DNA of 64,000 bases. Source: Flavobacteriaceae bacterium. Its GTDB lineage: Bacteria > Bacteroidota > Bacteroidia > Flavobacteriales > Flavobacteriaceae. Made by a program: the position numbers and the translations under genes. Position 1 is the stretch's first letter. Every line of letters starts with the position of its first letter. Location: the NCBI GenBank assembly GCA_947453885.1, contig CANGIF010000013.1:1-64000 (forward strand). The letters run 5' to 3'. Under the pieces are notes generated by a model. It was not told where the DNA came from, ran no database searches, and saw nothing but the letters and a program-made list of their open reading frames with translations. Of the stretch, positions 8,126 to 16,654 are shown piece by piece.

Positions 8126-9766
8126 TTGAAAAATTTTTTGTTTTTATTCTGTTTCTTATTTCTTATTGTACCTTTTTACAAAGCATTGGGTCAAGCTCCC
8201 AAAAAAATTATTATAGAATATTCTGATTTTGGTGATCGAGACGAGTTACAAATGCCAGGCGCAGCATTATTGACAGGAAATGTTAGAGTAAGTCATGATG
8301 GTATCGTTTTAACATGTAACAAAGCGTACTATTTTGAGAAAGAAAACTACATAAAAGCCTTCGGAAATGTACAAATGGTTCAAGGAGACACTTTGTACCT
8401 CAATAGTAAATATGCAGAATACAACGGTAATATGAAACAAGCTTTTGCAACAGGAGATGTTATTATGAAATCGCCCGAAAGCACCTTAAAAACCGATACA
8501 ATAAATTTTGATCGCACTGTACAAGAAGCATTTTATAATTCTTTAGGCACAATCACAAACAAAGAAAATGTTTTAAAAAGTAAATCAGGAAGGTATTATG
8601 CAACTCAAAAAAAATTTCGCTTTTTAACCTCAGTCACCTTAACTAATCCAAAATATTTAATGAAATCAAATCATTTGGATTATTACACAAATTCTGGTCA
8701 TTCCTATCTTTTTGGTCCTTCTACCATAACAAGCAAAGAAAATTTTATTTATACAGAAAATGGTTTTTATAATACTAAAAAGAATATAGGACATTTTTTA
8801 AAGAAATCATACATCAAGTATAAAGACAGAAGAATTGAAGGGGATAGTTTATACTACGACCGAAACAAAGAATTTGCTACAGCTACTCGAAATGTAAAAA
8901 TTACGGACTCAATAAACAAAGGAATTATCAAAGGACATTATGGCGAAATGTTTAAGAAAAAAGATTCATTGTTTATAACCAAGCATGCAGTTGCTATTAA
9001 TCTTGTTGACAAAGATTCTGTTTATATTCACGCAAAAAAAATTATGATTACTGGTAAAGAAGGAAATCGAATTATACGTGGATTTAACAACGCACGTTTT
9101 TATAAAAAAGACATGACTGGTAAATGTGATTCTATTCATTCGGACCAAAAAATAGCTTTAACCAAATTAATTGGAAGGCCTATTTTATGGAACTTTGAAA
9201 ACCAAATGACAGGAGATGTTATGCACCTAATTGGTAATAACAAAACCGAAAAACTAGATTCATTAAAAGTACTCAACAATGCTTTTATAGTTTCCAAAGA
9301 CACATTAGGTACAGGTTACAATCAAGTGAAAGGTCAAAATTTATATGGAAAATTTAAAGATAGTAAACTTTACGAAGCTGATATTATAAAAAATACTGAA
9401 GTTATATACTATATGCGTAATGACAAAAACGAATTAATAGGTATCAATAAAAATGTTAGTAGTAAAATAAATTTAACTTTGGATAAAAGTACAATAGATA
9501 CAATTACATTTTACAAAAATGTTGATGGAGATATATATCCTGAAAAAGATTTACCCGAAAATGCACGTAAACTGAGAGGTTTTATATGGAGAGGAGAGGA
9601 AAGAATTAAATCAAAAGAAGACATTTTCCCTTCTGAAGAAGTTGCAATTGATAACGAAATGAATAAACAATCAAAACTTTACAATTCAAAAGAACAGATT
9701 CCAATGGAAATTAGAAAAGAAACATTGAATTACGATAAAGAAAATCCAAAAGAAATTCAAAAATAA
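8126..9766 (+). CDS. OstA-like (LptA/LptD N-terminal domain) outer-membrane biogenesis protein
   Basis: A 546-residue secreted protein. The only workable start is a TTG at 8126, because an in-frame stop lies two codons upstream and a signal peptide follows at once (MKNFLFLFCFLFLIVPFYKALGQ). The body consists of OstA-type beta-jellyroll repeats: GAALLTGNVRVSHDGIVLTC, then AYYFEKENYIKAFGNVQM and further copies of the pattern 'D-x-L-x-Y-x-G-N-V'. LptA and the periplasmic part of LptD use this fold to carry LPS across the periplasm. There is no LptD barrel, and the protein is much longer than LptA, so it is a Bacteroidota OstA-like protein of undefined role. LptE is encoded at 59.9 kb and LpxK at 3 kb. 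Confidence 0.82.
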   Translation: MKNFLFLFCFLFLIVPFYKALGQAPKKIIIEYSDFGDRDELQMPGAALLTGNVRVSHDGIVLTCNKAYYFEKENYIKAFGNVQMVQGDTLYLNSKYAEYNGNMKQAFATGDVIMKSPESTLKTDTINFDRTVQEAFYNSLGTITNKENVLKSKSGRYYATQKKFRFLTSVTLTNPKYLMKSNHLDYYTNSGHSYLFGPSTITSKENFIYTENGFYNTKKNIGHFLKKSYIKYKDRRIEGDSLYYDRNKEFATATRNVKITDSINKGIIKGHYGEMFKKKDSLFITKHAVAINLVDKDSVYIHAKKIMITGKEGNRIIRGFNNARFYKKDMTGKCDSIHSDQKIALTKLIGRPILWNFENQMTGDVMHLIGNNKTEKLDSLKVLNNAFIVSKDTLGTGYNQVKGQNLYGKFKDSKLYEADIIKNTEVIYYMRNDKNELIGINKNVSSKINLTLDKSTIDTITFYKNVDGDIYPEKDLPENARKLRGFIWRGEERIKSKEDIFPSEEVAIDNEMNKQSKLYNSKEQIPMEIRKETLNYDKENPKEIQK

Positions 9767-9795
9767 GAAAGTATCTTTTTTAGCTATTTAAACTA

Positions 9796-10992
9796 ATGAT
9801 AAAGTACGATTTTTTAAAATATCAAGCCCAAACTTCTCCATATCCACTTGGCATGGAAGTTTCACATGCAATTGGTTCTTATATTTATGATACTAATAAC
9901 AAATTCTATTTGGATTTTGTTGCTGGAGTATCAGCTTGCTCATTAGGACATCAAAATAAGCGAGTAAATGATGCAATAAAAAAACAATTAGACACCTATT
10001 CACATGTAATGGTTTATGGCGAATACGCTCAAAGTCCTGCTGTACAGTATTGTAAATTATTAGTAGCACATTTACCAAAAGAATTGAACAAAGTTTATTT
10101 AGTAAATTCAGGCACTGAAGCCTGCGAAGGTGCTTTAAAACTGGTAAGAAGAGTTACAGGAAGAAGTCAATTAATCTCATGTTTCAATGCGTATCATGGA
10201 AACACAATGGGTTCAATGAGTGTAATGGGTTTTGAAGAACGCAAGCAAGTTTTTCGTCCTTTACTACCTGATGTGGATTTTATTACTTTTAACAATGAAG
10301 CAGACATTCAAAAAATAACTACTAAAACGGCTGGAATAATTTTAGAAAGCATTCAAGGTGGTGCAGGATTTATTGAACCTACTAACAATTTTTTATATAA
10401 AATTAAAAAACGTTGTGAGGAAGTAGGGGCTTTAATGATTATTGATGAAATTCAGCCCGGATTTGGAAGAACTGGAAAATTATTTGGTTTTGAAAATTAC
10501 AATGTAATTCCTGATGTTGTAATTATTGGAAAAGGAATGGCAGGTGGAATGCCTGTTGGTGGCTTTATTGCTAATGAAAAGCACATGGATCTTTTAAGCA
10601 ATAACCCAAAACTAGGACATATTACTACTTTTGGAGGACATCCTGTAATTGCAGCTGCTTGTCTAGCAACATTACAAGAAATTGTTGAGAAAGACTATAT
10701 AGCACAATCTTTAGAAAAGGAAAAACTTTTCAGAACACTTTTAGTTCATCCGTTGATTAATGAAATCAGAGGTAAGGGACTAATGTTAGCAATTTTAACT
10801 AGCGATAGTGAAATTACTAATCAAATAATATTAGATTGCCAAGACAAGGGTTTAATCTTATTTTGGCTGCTTTTTGAAGATAAAGCGATACGAATTACAC
10901 CTCCTTTAACAATATCAGAAGCAGAAATAAGAGAAGGATGTGCAATAATTTTATCTGTAATGGATAAAATTCATACAAAGGCTGTTAATTAA
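9796..10992 (+). CDS. Class III aminotransferase (acetylornithine/ornithine aminotransferase-like)
   Basis: A 398-residue PLP-dependent class III (fold type I) aminotransferase. Signatures are NSGTEACEGALKLVRR (105-119), IIDEIQPGFGRTGKLFGFE with Asp217 binding the PLP ring nitrogen, and IIGKGMAGGMPVGGF with Lys246 as the Schiff base. GHITTFGGHPV follows, contributing PLP-phosphate contacts from the partner subunit. Related enzymes transfer the omega or alpha amino group of ornithine, acetylornithine, 4-aminobutyrate or similar donors; the real substrate is not predictable, and no arginine or lysine pathway genes lie nearby. It follows the OstA-like gene by 29 bases and precedes the TPR gene by 82. 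Confidence 0.88.
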   Translation: MIKYDFLKYQAQTSPYPLGMEVSHAIGSYIYDTNNKFYLDFVAGVSACSLGHQNKRVNDAIKKQLDTYSHVMVYGEYAQSPAVQYCKLLVAHLPKELNKVYLVNSGTEACEGALKLVRRVTGRSQLISCFNAYHGNTMGSMSVMGFEERKQVFRPLLPDVDFITFNNEADIQKITTKTAGIILESIQGGAGFIEPTNNFLYKIKKRCEEVGALMIIDEIQPGFGRTGKLFGFENYNVIPDVVIIGKGMAGGMPVGGFIANEKHMDLLSNNPKLGHITTFGGHPVIAAACLATLQEIVEKDYIAQSLEKEKLFRTLLVHPLINEIRGKGLMLAILTSDSEITNQIILDCQDKGLILFWLLFEDKAIRITPPLTISEAEIREGCAIILSVMDKIHTKAVN

Positions 10993-11074
10993 ATTGTTTA
11001 TAATATTTTTTATACAAATTCAATTCAAACTGTAATCTCCATAATTTTAATACTGCAAATTAAACCTATAAAAC

Positions 11075-12472
11075 ATGCAATTAAGCGAAGAGGAAGAAGA
11101 TAGAAACTTATCATTATCAAAGTTTGAATCTATGCTGAAAACAAACAAAGTCCTTTTTTTTGATTCGGAAGAATTTGAAGAAATAATTTTGCATTATTTA
11201 GATTTAGGTAAAAATAATTTGGCAAAAAAAGCATTAAAATTAGCGTTAGAGCAACACCCAAAATCTACTGGCTTAAAATTAGTTCAAGTCGAAATGTTGG
11301 TTTTTGAGGATAAACTAGACAATGCAGAGAAGTTATTGAATGAATTGTATGCAATAGAGCCTCAAAATGAAGAAATATATATACAAAAAGCAAATATATA
11401 TTCTAAAAAAGACCTACATGAAAAAGCTATAGAATATTTAAAAATTGCCTTATCCTACACCGATGATTTTGCTGATGTATATAACCTTATGGGAATGGAA
11501 TATCTATTTATGGACAATTTAGAATTAGCAAAAGACAGTTTTATTAAGTGTTTAGAAATTGATTTAGAAGACCAATCTGCACTTTACAATGTAGTTTATT
11601 GTTTTGAATTTTTAGAACAAAATAATGAAGCGATTGCCTATTTGAATTCCTATATCGATAAAAATCCCTATTCGGAAATTGCTTGGCATCAGGTTGGAAG
11701 GTTATATTATGCAGAAAAAGAATACGAAAAAGCTATTAGAGCATTCGAATTTGCAACCTACATAGATGATGATTTTTTAGGCGCATTTATGGAAAAAGCA
11801 AAAGCTTTTGAACGTTTAAAACAATATGAAAAAGCCATCGAAAGTTATATTAAAACCTTAGAATTAGATGATCCAACCTCCTATGCATTACTTCGAATTG
11901 GAAAATGCTATGAAAAATTAGGAAATAAAGCCCTTGCTTTAAAATATTTCAATAAAACTGTCCACGAAGATCCACTTTTAGACAAAGGTTGGATCGCTAT
12001 AACTGATTTTTATGTTCGTCAAAAAAACTTCCAAAAAGCACTTTATTTTGTAAATAAAGCATTGGCAATTGATAACCAAAACAGGTTATATTGGAAAAGG
12101 TTTGCAAGTATAAATAAAGCTATGAACTTATTTGAGGAAGCAGAATTTGGTTACAGAAAGGCTGTAGAATTTGGTGATTATCAAATGGATACATGGTTGT
12201 TTTGGGTTGATATTCTTCAGTTTTTAGGCGAATTTGATGCTGCAATTGAATCCCTATTGCAAGCCTCGGAATTGTTTCCAGATAGTTTTGAAATTGAATA
12301 TAGACTAGCCGGTTTATATTACATGCTCAATAAAAACGTTAAAGGAAAATTTCATTTAAGTAATGCTTTACGATTAAATATTGAAAGTGTAAACCTTTTA
12401 GAGACACTTTTCCCTGTGGTTTGGATGAAAAAAATTGTACAAAGTACAATTTCAAACTATAAGAATATTTAA
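11075..12472 (+). CDS. Tetratricopeptide-repeat protein
   Basis: A 465-residue protein made of about eleven TPR-like 34-residue helical hairpins with the usual small/aromatic pattern, for example 'A-x-x-x-Y-x-K-A-I-x-Y' in DLHEKAIEYLKIAL, KEYEKAIRAFEFAT and KQYEKAIESYIKTLEL. No signal peptide or membrane segment is visible, so it is probably cytoplasmic and serves as a protein-interaction scaffold. The partner is unknown. The genes aroE, aldose epimerase and GNAT follow with gaps of 36, 14 and 11 bases, so this is probably the first gene of a four-gene operon. Confidence 0.85.
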   Translation: MQLSEEEEDRNLSLSKFESMLKTNKVLFFDSEEFEEIILHYLDLGKNNLAKKALKLALEQHPKSTGLKLVQVEMLVFEDKLDNAEKLLNELYAIEPQNEEIYIQKANIYSKKDLHEKAIEYLKIALSYTDDFADVYNLMGMEYLFMDNLELAKDSFIKCLEIDLEDQSALYNVVYCFEFLEQNNEAIAYLNSYIDKNPYSEIAWHQVGRLYYAEKEYEKAIRAFEFATYIDDDFLGAFMEKAKAFERLKQYEKAIESYIKTLELDDPTSYALLRIGKCYEKLGNKALALKYFNKTVHEDPLLDKGWIAITDFYVRQKNFQKALYFVNKALAIDNQNRLYWKRFASINKAMNLFEEAEFGYRKAVEFGDYQMDTWLFWVDILQFLGEFDAAIESLLQASELFPDSFEIEYRLAGLYYMLNKNVKGKFHLSNALRLNIESVNLLETLFPVVWMKKIVQSTISNYKNI

Positions 12473-12508
12473 TATTTCAAAAAAAACAAAACCTGTTCAA
12501 ACAAGCTA

Positions 12509-13243
12509 ATGAAAAAAAAATTAGGCTTAATAGGTAAAAATATTTCCTATTCATTTTCAGAAAACTATTTTAATGAAAAATTTAAAATATTGCAACTTGA
12601 AAACTATGAATATGTGAATTTTGATATAGCAACTATTGAAGAGTTTCCTAAATTATTAATTCAAAATCGAAACTTAATTGGTTTAAACGTTACAATTCCT
12701 TATAAACAATCCATTATCCCTTTTTTAGCTAGTTTATCCAATAAAGCATTTAAAATTGGAGCTGTAAATACCATTAAATTTAATAAAAAAGGAAATTTGA
12801 AAGGCTATAATACAGATTGTTATGGCTTTAAAAAAGCTATTAAACCATTACTAAAACATCACAAAAACGCACTTATATTAGGAACTGGTGGAGCATCAAA
12901 AGCGGTAGCATTTGCATTAAATGAATTAAACATTAAAGTAACTTTTGTTTCTAGAACAAGCTTTGACAATTGTTTTACTTACGAAGAACTTACCTCAAAA
13001 ATTATAAAAAATCATCAAATTATAGTAAATTGCACACCAATTGGAACTTTTCCAAATTGTGAATTATTCCCGCCAATTCCCTATAATTATTTAACAAAAA
13101 ATCATTTAGTTTTTGATTTAATTTATAATCCAGAAGAAACTGCATTTTTAAAGAAAGCCAAACTTCAAGGAGCCGAAATTAAAAATGGTTTAGAAATGCT
13201 GCTTTATCAGGCAGAAAAAGCTTGGCAAATTTGGAATAAATAA
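12509..13243 (+). CDS. aroE: Shikimate dehydrogenase
   Basis: AroE reduces 3-dehydroshikimate to shikimate with NADPH in aromatic amino acid synthesis. The 244-residue length is short for the family but complete. Shikimate-binding residues are visible: SYSFSENYF near the N-terminus (usual SxS motif), NVTIPYKQ with catalytic Lys66, NTDCYGF with catalytic Asp103, and Asn87 in GAVNTI. The NADP-binding Rossmann loop is LGTGGASKAV (124-133). The C-terminal GLEMLLYQAEKAWQIW carries the conserved Gln. It lies within the TPR-aroE-epimerase-GNAT run; no other aromatic pathway gene is near. Confidence 0.95.
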   Translation: MKKKLGLIGKNISYSFSENYFNEKFKILQLENYEYVNFDIATIEEFPKLLIQNRNLIGLNVTIPYKQSIIPFLASLSNKAFKIGAVNTIKFNKKGNLKGYNTDCYGFKKAIKPLLKHHKNALILGTGGASKAVAFALNELNIKVTFVSRTSFDNCFTYEELTSKIIKNHQIIVNCTPIGTFPNCELFPPIPYNYLTKNHLVFDLIYNPEETAFLKKAKLQGAEIKNGLEMLLYQAEKAWQIWNK

Positions 13244-13257
13244 TACCTCGATAAAGC

Positions 13258-14106
13258 ATGAATCCAACTATTGAAAATATTTTTTTAAAAGCAACTTTTA
13301 ATTTAAAAGGTGCTGAATTAATTTCTTTAAAATCAGAGGATAGAGAGTATATTTGGGAAGGAAATTCAAAATTTTGGGGGAAACATTCTCCTATTCTTTT
13401 TCCAATTGTTGGTACCTTAAAAAACAATGTTTACAAATATGAAGATAAAGAATATTCATTGTCTAGACATGGTTTTGCTAGAGATTTAAACTTTACTGTA
13501 ATAGCAAAAGAAGCTTCAAAGATTACCTTTTCATTAAAGTCAACAAATGAAACCTATTTGCTATATCCGTTTCATTTTGAACTTCAAATTAGTTACATCT
13601 TAGAAGACAAAAAACTAACAGTTGAATTTGTAGTGTTTAATTCAAATAACTTTACAATGCCCTTTTCAATAGGAGGTCATCCTGCTTTGTCTTTACCAAA
13701 TAATTTTAAAGATTACCAACTTAGTTTTGAAGACAATAATGAACTGATTTACTTTAAACTAAAAACCGATTTACTTTCCAATACAATCAAAAAAATTGAA
13801 TTGAAAAATAATTTACTAGATCTTAACTATGAACTTTTTGATGAAGACGCTCTTGTTTTTAAAACTATTTCATCAAAAAAAATTAAATTAATTGAAAATA
13901 AAAAGCCACTACTTTTATTTTCATTTGCTTCTTTCCCTAACTTTGGAATTTGGACAAAATCTGAGGCTCCATTTATTTGTCTTGAACCTTGGTTAGGCTA
14001 TTCAGATACAGAAAATTCGTCTGGAGATATAGAAAATAAAGAAGGAATCTATAATTTACCAAAAAATGAAACTAAAAAATTATATTATTCTATTGAAATA
14101 TTTTAA
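13258..14106 (+). CDS. Aldose 1-epimerase family protein
   Basis: A 282-residue galactose-mutarotase-fold protein of the LacX-like branch. Motifs are GAELISLKSEDREYIWEG at the N-terminus, PILFPIVGTLKNN, SRHGFARDLNF (the conserved His of the active site) and GGHPALSLP (second His). The C-terminal LEPWLGYSDTE holds the acidic residue near the catalytic position. The family interconverts alpha and beta anomers of free sugars or sugar phosphates; the precise substrate is not readable. It follows aroE by 14 bases and precedes a GNAT gene by 11, consistent with co-transcription. Confidence 0.88.
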   Translation: MNPTIENIFLKATFNLKGAELISLKSEDREYIWEGNSKFWGKHSPILFPIVGTLKNNVYKYEDKEYSLSRHGFARDLNFTVIAKEASKITFSLKSTNETYLLYPFHFELQISYILEDKKLTVEFVVFNSNNFTMPFSIGGHPALSLPNNFKDYQLSFEDNNELIYFKLKTDLLSNTIKKIELKNNLLDLNYELFDEDALVFKTISSKKIKLIENKKPLLLFSFASFPNFGIWTKSEAPFICLEPWLGYSDTENSSGDIENKEGIYNLPKNETKKLYYSIEIF

Positions 14107-14117
14107 TTAAAAAATAC

Positions 14118-14675
14118 ATGCACAATTTCACACCTTTTCCAGTATTAAAAACAAACCGTCTAATTCTTCGAAATCTTTTAGAATCGGATGTTGATGCTAT
14201 TTTTAAATTACGCAGTAATCCTGAAACAATGAAGTTTATTCCTCGCCCATTAGCAACTTCGAAAGAAGAAGCCATGAACCACATTCAATTAATACAAAAT
14301 AAAACAAAAGAAAACGAAGGCATAAACTGGGCAATTTGTTTACAAGAAAACCTTGAATTAATTGGAATTATTGGTCATTATCGAATTAAACCCGAGCATT
14401 TTCGTTCAGAAATTGGCTATATGCTTTTACCTGAATTTCAAAGTAATGGCATAATGACCGAAGCTATTAAAGAAGTTGTCAAATACGGATTTAATGAAAT
14501 GGACTTAAACTCGATAGAAGGAATTATTGACCCAAAAAATAGTGCTTCTGGTCGTGTTCTTGAAAAAAATGGTTTTATAAAAGAAGCTCATTTTCTTGAA
14601 TACGAATTCTATGATGGCCAGTTTTTAGACACTGCTATTTATTCAATACTTAAAAAAAACTGCAGCTATCTATAA
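14118..14675 (+). CDS. GNAT N-acetyltransferase, RimJ/RimL type
   Basis: A 185-residue GCN5-related acetyltransferase. The opening [24 protein letters not shown] is typical of the RimJ/RimL branch (Acetyltransf_3), which acetylates protein N-termini or small amines. The central strand [22 protein letters not shown] and following helix [18 protein letters not shown] form the acetyl-CoA site, and [13 protein letters not shown] is the usual C-terminal signature. The substrate is unknown. It is the last gene of the TPR-aroE operon, and its stop overlaps the stop of the convergent VF530-type gene by six bases. Confidence 0.88.
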   Translation: MHNFTPFPVLKTNRLILRNLLESDVDAIFKLRSNPETMKFIPRPLATSKEEAMNHIQLIQNKTKENEGINWAICLQENLELIGIIGHYRIKPEHFRSEIGYMLLPEFQSNGIMTEAIKEVVKYGFNEMDLNSIEGIIDPKNSASGRVLEKNGFIKEAHFLEYEFYDGQFLDTAIYSILKKNCSYL

Positions 14676-14894
14676 CTTTGACATTGTTTTAATGTAGAGA
14701 TTTTCAACTTTTTTTCGAGCCCAATCCGTTTTCCTTAAAAAAACCAAACTTGATTTAATACTTGGATTTTCAATAAAACAGTTGATTTTGATTTGTTCTC
14801 CGAGTGTTTTAAAACTATAAGTTGCTACTAAAACTTCCAAAATTTGTTGTAAAGTAATTCCATGTAACGGATCTTTTGTTTGTTTTTGTTCCAT
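14670..14894 (-). CDS. VF530-type (DUF2132) small DNA-binding protein
   Basis: A 74-residue protein with the VF530 signature: [16 protein letters not shown], then [28 protein letters not shown] and KVENLY. The structure of the family is helical and described as DNA-binding, but its role is not established. It overlaps the convergent GNAT gene by six bases. A TAAATTTG element on the minus strand ends only four bases before the ATG, so the transcript may be nearly leaderless. Confidence 0.88.
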   Translation of the reverse strand: MEQKQTKDPLHGITLQQILEVLVATYSFKTLGEQIKINCFIENPSIKSSLVFLRKTDWARKKVENLYIKTMSKL

Positions 14895-14898
14895 TAAA

Positions 14899-14906
14899 CA
14901 AATTTA
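14899..14906 (-). promoter_or_regulatory. -7 promoter element of the VF530-type gene
   Basis: On the minus strand the sequence is TAAATTTG, four bases upstream of the ATG at 14894. A start site at the usual distance would fall at or next to the start codon. Confidence 0.5.
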
Positions 14907-14942
14907 AACTATTTTTGGAGAAGTAATTTAATCCATTACTGC

Positions 14943-14950
14943 TATTTTTG
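14943..14950 (+). promoter_or_regulatory. -7 promoter element of the secreted hydrolase gene
   Basis: TATTTTTG matches TAnnTTTG and lies 43 bases before the ATG at 14994. Confidence 0.45.
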
Positions 14951-14993
14951 TAACTTTTATATTTACATAATTCTTAATAAAAACGTATTAAAA

Positions 14994-16418
14994 ATGAAAA
15001 AAAAGCTATTACTATTATTTTTTTGTTCCCAATTTTATTTTGGGTTTTCTCAAAAAATAGAAGGAAATTGGCACGGTGATTTGGCTGTTAGTGGTCAAAC
15101 AATAGAATTGATTTTACACCTTACCAAAAACGGAACAAATTATGAATCCAATTGGGATGTACCAATTCAAGGAGCAAAAGGAATGCCTTCATCAACAACT
15201 ATTGTTAATGGTAATAACTTAGAAATTGATATAAAAGGTATTCAAGCCGGTTTTAGTGGTGTTGCTTCTGTAGATTATAGTAAAATTGAAGGTAATTGGA
15301 AACAAGGAGGATTGAATTTTCCTTTAGTTTTAAAACCATTAAATCCAGAAGATGCACCAAAAGAAATTACAAAAACACAAACTCCAAAACCACCTTATTC
15401 CTATGAATCGGAAGACATAACCTATGTAGGTTCAAAAACAGGATTAACTTATGGAGCTACATATAGCTATCCAAAAAACACAAAGAACTTTCCGGTACTT
15501 ATTTTGATTACAGGAAGTGGACAGCAAGATAGAGACGAAACGTTAATGGGACACAAACCCTTTGCAGTAATAGCAGATGCGTTTACCAAAAACGGATACG
15601 GCGTTTTACGCATTGACGACAGAGGTATTGGAAAATCTACAGGAAATTTTAAAGAAAGTACGTCTGAAGATTTTGCCAATGATGTTGAAGAACACCTTGC
15701 CTATATTAAAACCAAACCAAACATAAATCTTAAAAAAATTGGACTTTTAGGACATAGTGAAGGTGGAATTATAGCTCCAATGGTTGCAGCACGTAACAAA
15801 GATATTTCATTTTTAATCCTACTAGCTGCGCCAGGAATACCTATATCAGAATTGATGACAAATCAAAACAAGGATGTGTTAAAATCCACTGGAATAGATG
15901 ACGAAGTTATTAGTACTTATTTGCCTTTGTACAAAAAATTGTTAACTGAAATAACTTCTTCAAAAGATATTGAAACTGCTAAAAAAACAGCACTAATAGA
16001 AGTTCAAAAGTGGCGAAAGACTTCATCTAAAGAACAAGTAAAAGCAACTACAAATATAACAGATTCTAATAGTGAAAAAGCATATGTAGCTACTATGGTA
16101 AATACACTTTCTACTCCTTGGTGGAAATTTTTCGCGAATTACAAACCTCAAACTAATTTAGAAAAAATAAGATGCCCTGTTTTAGTACTTAATGGTGGTT
16201 CAGACATTCAAGTTTCAGCACAACCCAATATAAACGGTATTCGAACTGCGCTTCAAAAAGCCAATAACTCTTTAGTTACCGTTAATGTGTTTCCAAAAAT
16301 GAATCATTTGTTTCAACGTTGTTCCTTGTGTTCAGTAGCTGAATATGGGCAGTTAGCCACAACAATCGAACCAGAAGTGCTTCAATATATGGTTGAGTGG
16401 TTAAAAAATACACTTTAA
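14994..16418 (+). CDS. Secreted alpha/beta-fold hydrolase with N-terminal beta domain
   Basis: A 474-residue serine hydrolase. A signal peptide (MKKKLLLLFFCSQFYFGFSQ) is followed by a beta-rich domain (about 21-115) seen in many Bacteroidota esterases, and then an alpha/beta hydrolase domain. GHSEGG holds the nucleophile Ser255; the oxyanion region is LITGSGQQDRD; the likely acid is in VLNGGSDIQV and the His in FPKMNHLFQ. Related proteins are annotated as acyl-CoA thioesterases or lysophospholipase-like esterases; the substrate is not known. It is probably periplasmic, as there is no sorting domain and no lipobox. Monocistronic. Confidence 0.85.
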   Translation: MKKKLLLLFFCSQFYFGFSQKIEGNWHGDLAVSGQTIELILHLTKNGTNYESNWDVPIQGAKGMPSSTTIVNGNNLEIDIKGIQAGFSGVASVDYSKIEGNWKQGGLNFPLVLKPLNPEDAPKEITKTQTPKPPYSYESEDITYVGSKTGLTYGATYSYPKNTKNFPVLILITGSGQQDRDETLMGHKPFAVIADAFTKNGYGVLRIDDRGIGKSTGNFKESTSEDFANDVEEHLAYIKTKPNINLKKIGLLGHSEGGIIAPMVAARNKDISFLILLAAPGIPISELMTNQNKDVLKSTGIDDEVISTYLPLYKKLLTEITSSKDIETAKKTALIEVQKWRKTSSKEQVKATTNITDSNSEKAYVATMVNTLSTPWWKFFANYKPQTNLEKIRCPVLVLNGGSDIQVSAQPNINGIRTALQKANNSLVTVNVFPKMNHLFQRCSLCSVAEYGQLATTIEPEVLQYMVEWLKNTL

Positions 16419-16464
16419 AGAAAATTAATAAAATAAAAAAATAGTACTTTATTCGTTAAGTTTC

Positions 16465-16472
16465 TAAATTTG
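16465..16472 (+). promoter_or_regulatory. -7 promoter element of the DUF5522-urocanate hydratase operon
   Basis: TAAATTTG lies five bases upstream of the ATG at 16478. Start-site placement near the ATG would make the first gene nearly leaderless. Confidence 0.5.
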
Positions 16473-16477
16473 TAAAC

Positions 16478-16645
16478 ATGCAGAATACGGAAAAGCAAAT
16501 AGAAGGAGAAGATTTTTATATTACTCCTGAAGGGTATAAATGTTTTACCGAAAAACACCATTTAAAAAGAGGATATTGTTGTAAAAGTGGCTGTAGACAT
16601 TGCCCTTACGGTTTCGATAAAAAGACTGGTACAAATAAAAAGTAA
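16478..16645 (+). CDS. Small Cys-rich DUF5522-type protein
   Basis: A 55-residue frame. The core EGYKCFTEKHHLKRGYCC plus KSGCRHCPYGFD carries five cysteines (Cys22, Cys34, Cys35, Cys39, Cys42) and two adjacent histidines (His27 and His28), which could hold zinc or an iron-sulfur cluster. I recognise it as the DUF5522 type, commonly found as a short protein in Bacteroidota. No function is known. It ends nine bases before the urocanate hydratase start, so the two are probably co-translated. A promoter lies directly upstream. Confidence 0.8.
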   Translation: MQNTEKQIEGEDFYITPEGYKCFTEKHHLKRGYCCKSGCRHCPYGFDKKTGTNKK

Positions 16646-16654
16646 GTAGAAAAA

